NCBI GenBank assembly: GCA_900317215.1
Contig: ONFW01000214.1
Span: forward strand, 1-15,756
Reading direction: 5' to 3'
DNA length: 15,756 nt
DNA from: an uncultured Eubacteriales bacterium
GTDB taxonomy: Bacteria; Bacillota; Clostridia; Oscillospirales; Acutalibacteraceae
A program made the translations under genes and the position numbers. Within the stretch, counting starts at the first letter, position 1, and each line of letters begins with the position of its first letter. Below the pieces are notes generated by a model. The model did no database searches. It was given only the letters and a program-made list of their open reading frames with translations, and was not told the DNA's origin. Shown piece by piece: positions 13,719 through 15,756 of the stretch.

Positions 13719-14492
13719 TTATTTTTCTCTTTGCGGGAGTCTGATAAGGCTCTCACAAAGACCGTTTGAGAAAATACCGCTGATTTTTATGCAGCCCTCC
13801 AAATCATCGGGCAGCCGCTTCATTTTTTCCGGGACAAAGGATATATCCGACTCTCTGAGCATCGGGATATCAAATTCGCTGTCTCCTGCAGAAATGACCC
13901 TTGCCTCCTGTCCGCCGATCCTCTTGATAAGCCTTTTGGCAGCCTCTCCCTTTGACAGACATTCAGGCAGACAATAGAGCTTTCCCGAAGAAAATATCAC
14001 GCTCAGCCCTGTTGTATCAAGCTCGCTTTTCAGAGCGGTGAGAGTTTTTTCTGCGTCTGCAGGTCTGCAGTATACCATATACGGCTCGATATAGTGGACG
14101 TGACTTTCATCAGTAAAGCGGCTGATAATATCCCGGCATCTGATGATCCTGTCGGAATAAGGCTCTGCAAGTCTTTTGCTTTCCTCCTCCCATGAGGTAT
14201 CCGGTCTTCCGTTTTCGAGAAGAACAGCTCCGTTTGAAATGAGGGCATATCTTATTCCCAGCAGCTCAGTGAGAGGTCTGAGTCTTGAATACTGCTTAAA
14301 GGTGCGTGTTGTGAGAGGCACAAGAACATTGCCCTCTATGCTGCAAAATGTCCTGAGCAGAAGCAGAGTTTTTTCTGTGATATAGCTCTGTTCTCTGCCG
14401 TCAAGGTATTCGGAAACACGCTTTTTTCCGCTGAGCCTGTGCCTGTGAGAGTATATCAGGGTGTTGTCGAGGTCTGAAAGAAATATATTCAT
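13719..14492 (-). CDS. HAD-IIB family phosphatase of a Ter-type module
   Basis: Counted from the ATG at 14492 (AAGAAGGG about 7 nt upstream) the protein has 257 aa. An ATG at 14510, overlapping the preceding stop as ATGA, would add six residues. HAD signature motifs are in order: FLSDLDNTLI with nucleophile D7 and acid D9, VPLTTRT (58-64), SKGEA with K181, and SAGDSEFDIPML (201-212). The cap between motifs II and III is the HAD-IIB (Cof/sucrose-phosphatase-like) type. It should remove phosphate from a sugar phosphate or nucleotide-like intermediate. Its place between a phosphoribosyltransferase and a C-C lyase suggests it dephosphorylates a product of the former. The substrate cannot be told. 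Confidence 0.87.
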   Translation of the reverse strand: MNIFLSDLDNTLIYSHRHRLSGKKRVSEYLDGREQSYITEKTLLLLRTFCSIEGNVLVPLTTRTFKQYSRLRPLTELLGIRYALISNGAVLLENGRPDTSWEEESKRLAEPYSDRIIRCRDIISRFTDESHVHYIEPYMVYCRPADAEKTLTALKSELDTTGLSVIFSSGKLYCLPECLSKGEAAKRLIKRIGGQEARVISAGDSEFDIPMLRESDISFVPEKMKRLPDDLEGCIKISGIFSNGLCESLIRLPQREK

Positions 14493-14506
14493 AGCTGCAC
14501 CCTTCT

Positions 14507-15556
14507 TCATGTGTCAGCTATTGCCTTTATCAGTCCGCAAGCCTTATAGCATTTCAGAGGAAAAACCTCAAGCTCGACGTTCTTTTCTTCAGCAAGCCGA
14601 TATATGTGACCGAGGTACTCGTTGTCATCAAGACTATGAACAAGTATCTTCCACGGTATCCTTCTAAGCATGACCCTTGTTGCTTCGCCAAGCCCGGGCT
14701 TTACGAAATTTACGTCTGAAATATTGTATATCTCCTTTATCCTGAGGACCTCGCTGTAGGGATCGGGTCGCTCTGCAGGCTCGGGCTCGAAGGTGAAATC
14801 ACAGCCGAATTTTTCCGTGACGGAATCAAGGAACGTCGCCGTAAGATCGTCATGCTCAAATTCACTGTAATAGGCTGCGCCGTGGAAATCATTCTCACCG
14901 ATAATATCGCTTCTGTAAAATGTCCTGCTGACAAGCCCGGACACAGTAGAATTCAGACACGAGCTGGGGATAAGAAAATCTCTGTGAGTTCCGCACTTCC
15001 CTGCAACGTATGCAGGGTCTGAAAGAACTGCTACACTATCATCAATGCCTTTATATTCGAGCATTGCTTCCTTTAGCTGTCCACGGATCGCGCCCTTGCC
15101 TGTCCAGCCGTCAACAAACTGCAGTTTCTCAGCAGGATGCCTTGAAAGAATATAGTTAACAGCGTTCTTGTCTATTCCCTTGCCCCTTATTATCGAGACA
15201 GAATAATGCATGACGTCTGCGCCGTATTTCCACTTGATGCATCTTTTCATCAGCACACCGATAGGTGTGCCTGCCCTTGCAAGGGATACGAGTACCGCAT
15301 CCCTGCCCTTTTCGGCTATTATCCTGTCGCACAGAATTTCCACAGCCTTTGCCGTGGCAGCCGAATAAAGCCTCAATGCTTGCAAAAAGGTCTCCCTATA
15401 TTCTCTGCTCGGCAGATGCTCCTTTGGCAGCATCTCCGAATAATGCACACCAGACTGTATTCTCTTTTCACGCTCTGCGTTTTCAAGCGGTTCCACCATT
15501 CCGGTAATATCCTTTAATAATAAAATGACCTCATCTTTATTATAACTGCTCTGCAT
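14507..15556 (-). CDS. StiP-family phosphoribosyltransferase with C-terminal PELOTA domain
   Basis: This 349-aa protein belongs to the family often labelled cysteine protease StiP, but reinterpreted as a phosphoribosyltransferase in Ter-type modules. SGVHYSEMLPKEHLPS (35-50), VLVSLARAGTPIGVL (88-102), HYSVSIIRGKGIDKNA (117-132) and FVDGWTGKGAI (147-157, the PRPP-loop-like segment) are its conserved blocks. Residues 278-346 (ISDVNFVKPGLGEATRVML, PWKILV, VFPLKCYKACGLIKAI) form a PELOTA-like RNA-binding domain. AGAGGA lies 5 nt before the ATG. The preceding gene ends 2 nt upstream, and the next overlaps by ATGA. It probably attaches a base-like group to a ribose phosphate in a nucleoside-like compound, as proposed in comparative genomics. 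No direct evidence for the reaction is visible here. Confidence 0.85.
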   Translation of the reverse strand: MQSSYNKDEVILLLKDITGMVEPLENAEREKRIQSGVHYSEMLPKEHLPSREYRETFLQALRLYSAATAKAVEILCDRIIAEKGRDAVLVSLARAGTPIGVLMKRCIKWKYGADVMHYSVSIIRGKGIDKNAVNYILSRHPAEKLQFVDGWTGKGAIRGQLKEAMLEYKGIDDSVAVLSDPAYVAGKCGTHRDFLIPSSCLNSTVSGLVSRTFYRSDIIGENDFHGAAYYSEFEHDDLTATFLDSVTEKFGCDFTFEPEPAERPDPYSEVLRIKEIYNISDVNFVKPGLGEATRVMLRRIPWKILVHSLDDNEYLGHIYRLAEEKNVELEVFPLKCYKACGLIKAIADT

Positions 15557-15558
15557 CT

Positions 15559-15756
15559 TTATCCTCTTATCAAATATATATTTTCACAATGCCCTCTGAA
15601 AGCTCCGCACAGCTTATCCATAGCTTTTTTCACCTGCTCATCGTTTTTGCTGTCGGTAAGCACGAGCATCGCATCATAATCGTCAATATTATAGAGAAAG
15701 GTAGTGCGTCCTTCCTCGTAAAAGCTCGGCAGAACAAAACCGTTTCTGCACGGGTA
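15559..15756 (-). CDS. C-terminal end of an upstream Ter-module gene, cut by the window edge
   Basis: An open frame enters from the right edge, gives 65 codons and stops with TAA at 15561-15559, 2 nt before the StiP-type gene. The visible sequence includes YPCRNGFVLPSFYEEGRTTF, LYNIDDYDAMLVLTDSKN and a final CENIYLIRG. There is no start in the window. By operon position it may be the end of the PRTase-TRSP protein that usually accompanies StiP, PELOTA and lyase genes, but I cannot confirm this from so short a piece. The near-zero spacing shows that it belongs to the same transcript. Confidence 0.65.
   Translation of the reverse strand, partial: YPCRNGFVLPSFYEEGRTTFLYNIDDYDAMLVLTDSKNDEQVKKAMDKLCGAFRGHCENIYLIRG

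Overview
The window looks like a chromosomal segment of an anaerobic Firmicute of class Clostridia, probably Ruminococcus-like (Oscillospiraceae). This rests on consensus sigma-A promoters with 17-bp spacers, AGGAGG-type ribosome binding sites, a tRNA-Trp T-box leader, SipW/TasA-type secreted proteins and intermediate GC. The genus is inference; no rRNA or other strong taxonomic marker is present.

Region 1 (1-6727, all minus strand) is a SipW-TasA-type matrix-fibre locus in two transcription units. The first, from a promoter at 6699-6727, encodes three TasA/camelysin-like secreted proteins (256, 268 and 236 aa) in tightly packed genes. The second, from a promoter at 4068-4096, encodes two different SipW/ER-type signal peptidases (212 and 294 aa), each with a long acidic cytoplasmic tail. 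It continues with a 734-aa TasA-like protein whose beta domain is interrupted by about 325 residues of alanine-rich helix, then the first 30 codons of another secreted protein cut by the window edge. The promoters share the segment GTTGTATAAT. The inferred job is export, processing and assembly of a surface fibre.

Region 2 (6897-8774, minus) is a stand-alone TrpB2-type tryptophan synthase beta gene. It lies behind a complete T-box riboswitch with a UGG specifier and has its own terminator. A possible 13-codon leader ORF containing one Trp codon sits between the T-box terminator and trpB2. With no trpA here, the enzyme probably salvages indole or works with a distant partner.

Region 3 (8975-12557, plus) is a three-gene operon with promoter and terminator: a PlsC-like acyltransferase, a GT8 glycosyltransferase, and a GT8-PlsC fusion protein. 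Both junctions overlap by exactly 8 nt. I infer synthesis of an acylated glycoside or glycolipid; no product can be named.

Region 4 (12557-15756, minus, running off the right edge) is part of the biosynthetic module known from tellurium-resistance (TerD-type) gene neighbourhoods. It holds a partial upstream gene, a StiP-family phosphoribosyltransferase fused to a PELOTA domain, a HAD-IIB phosphatase, and a CitE-like C-C bond lyase. No TerD protein is inside the window.

No tRNA, rRNA, insertion sequence, CRISPR array, integrase or attachment site was seen.
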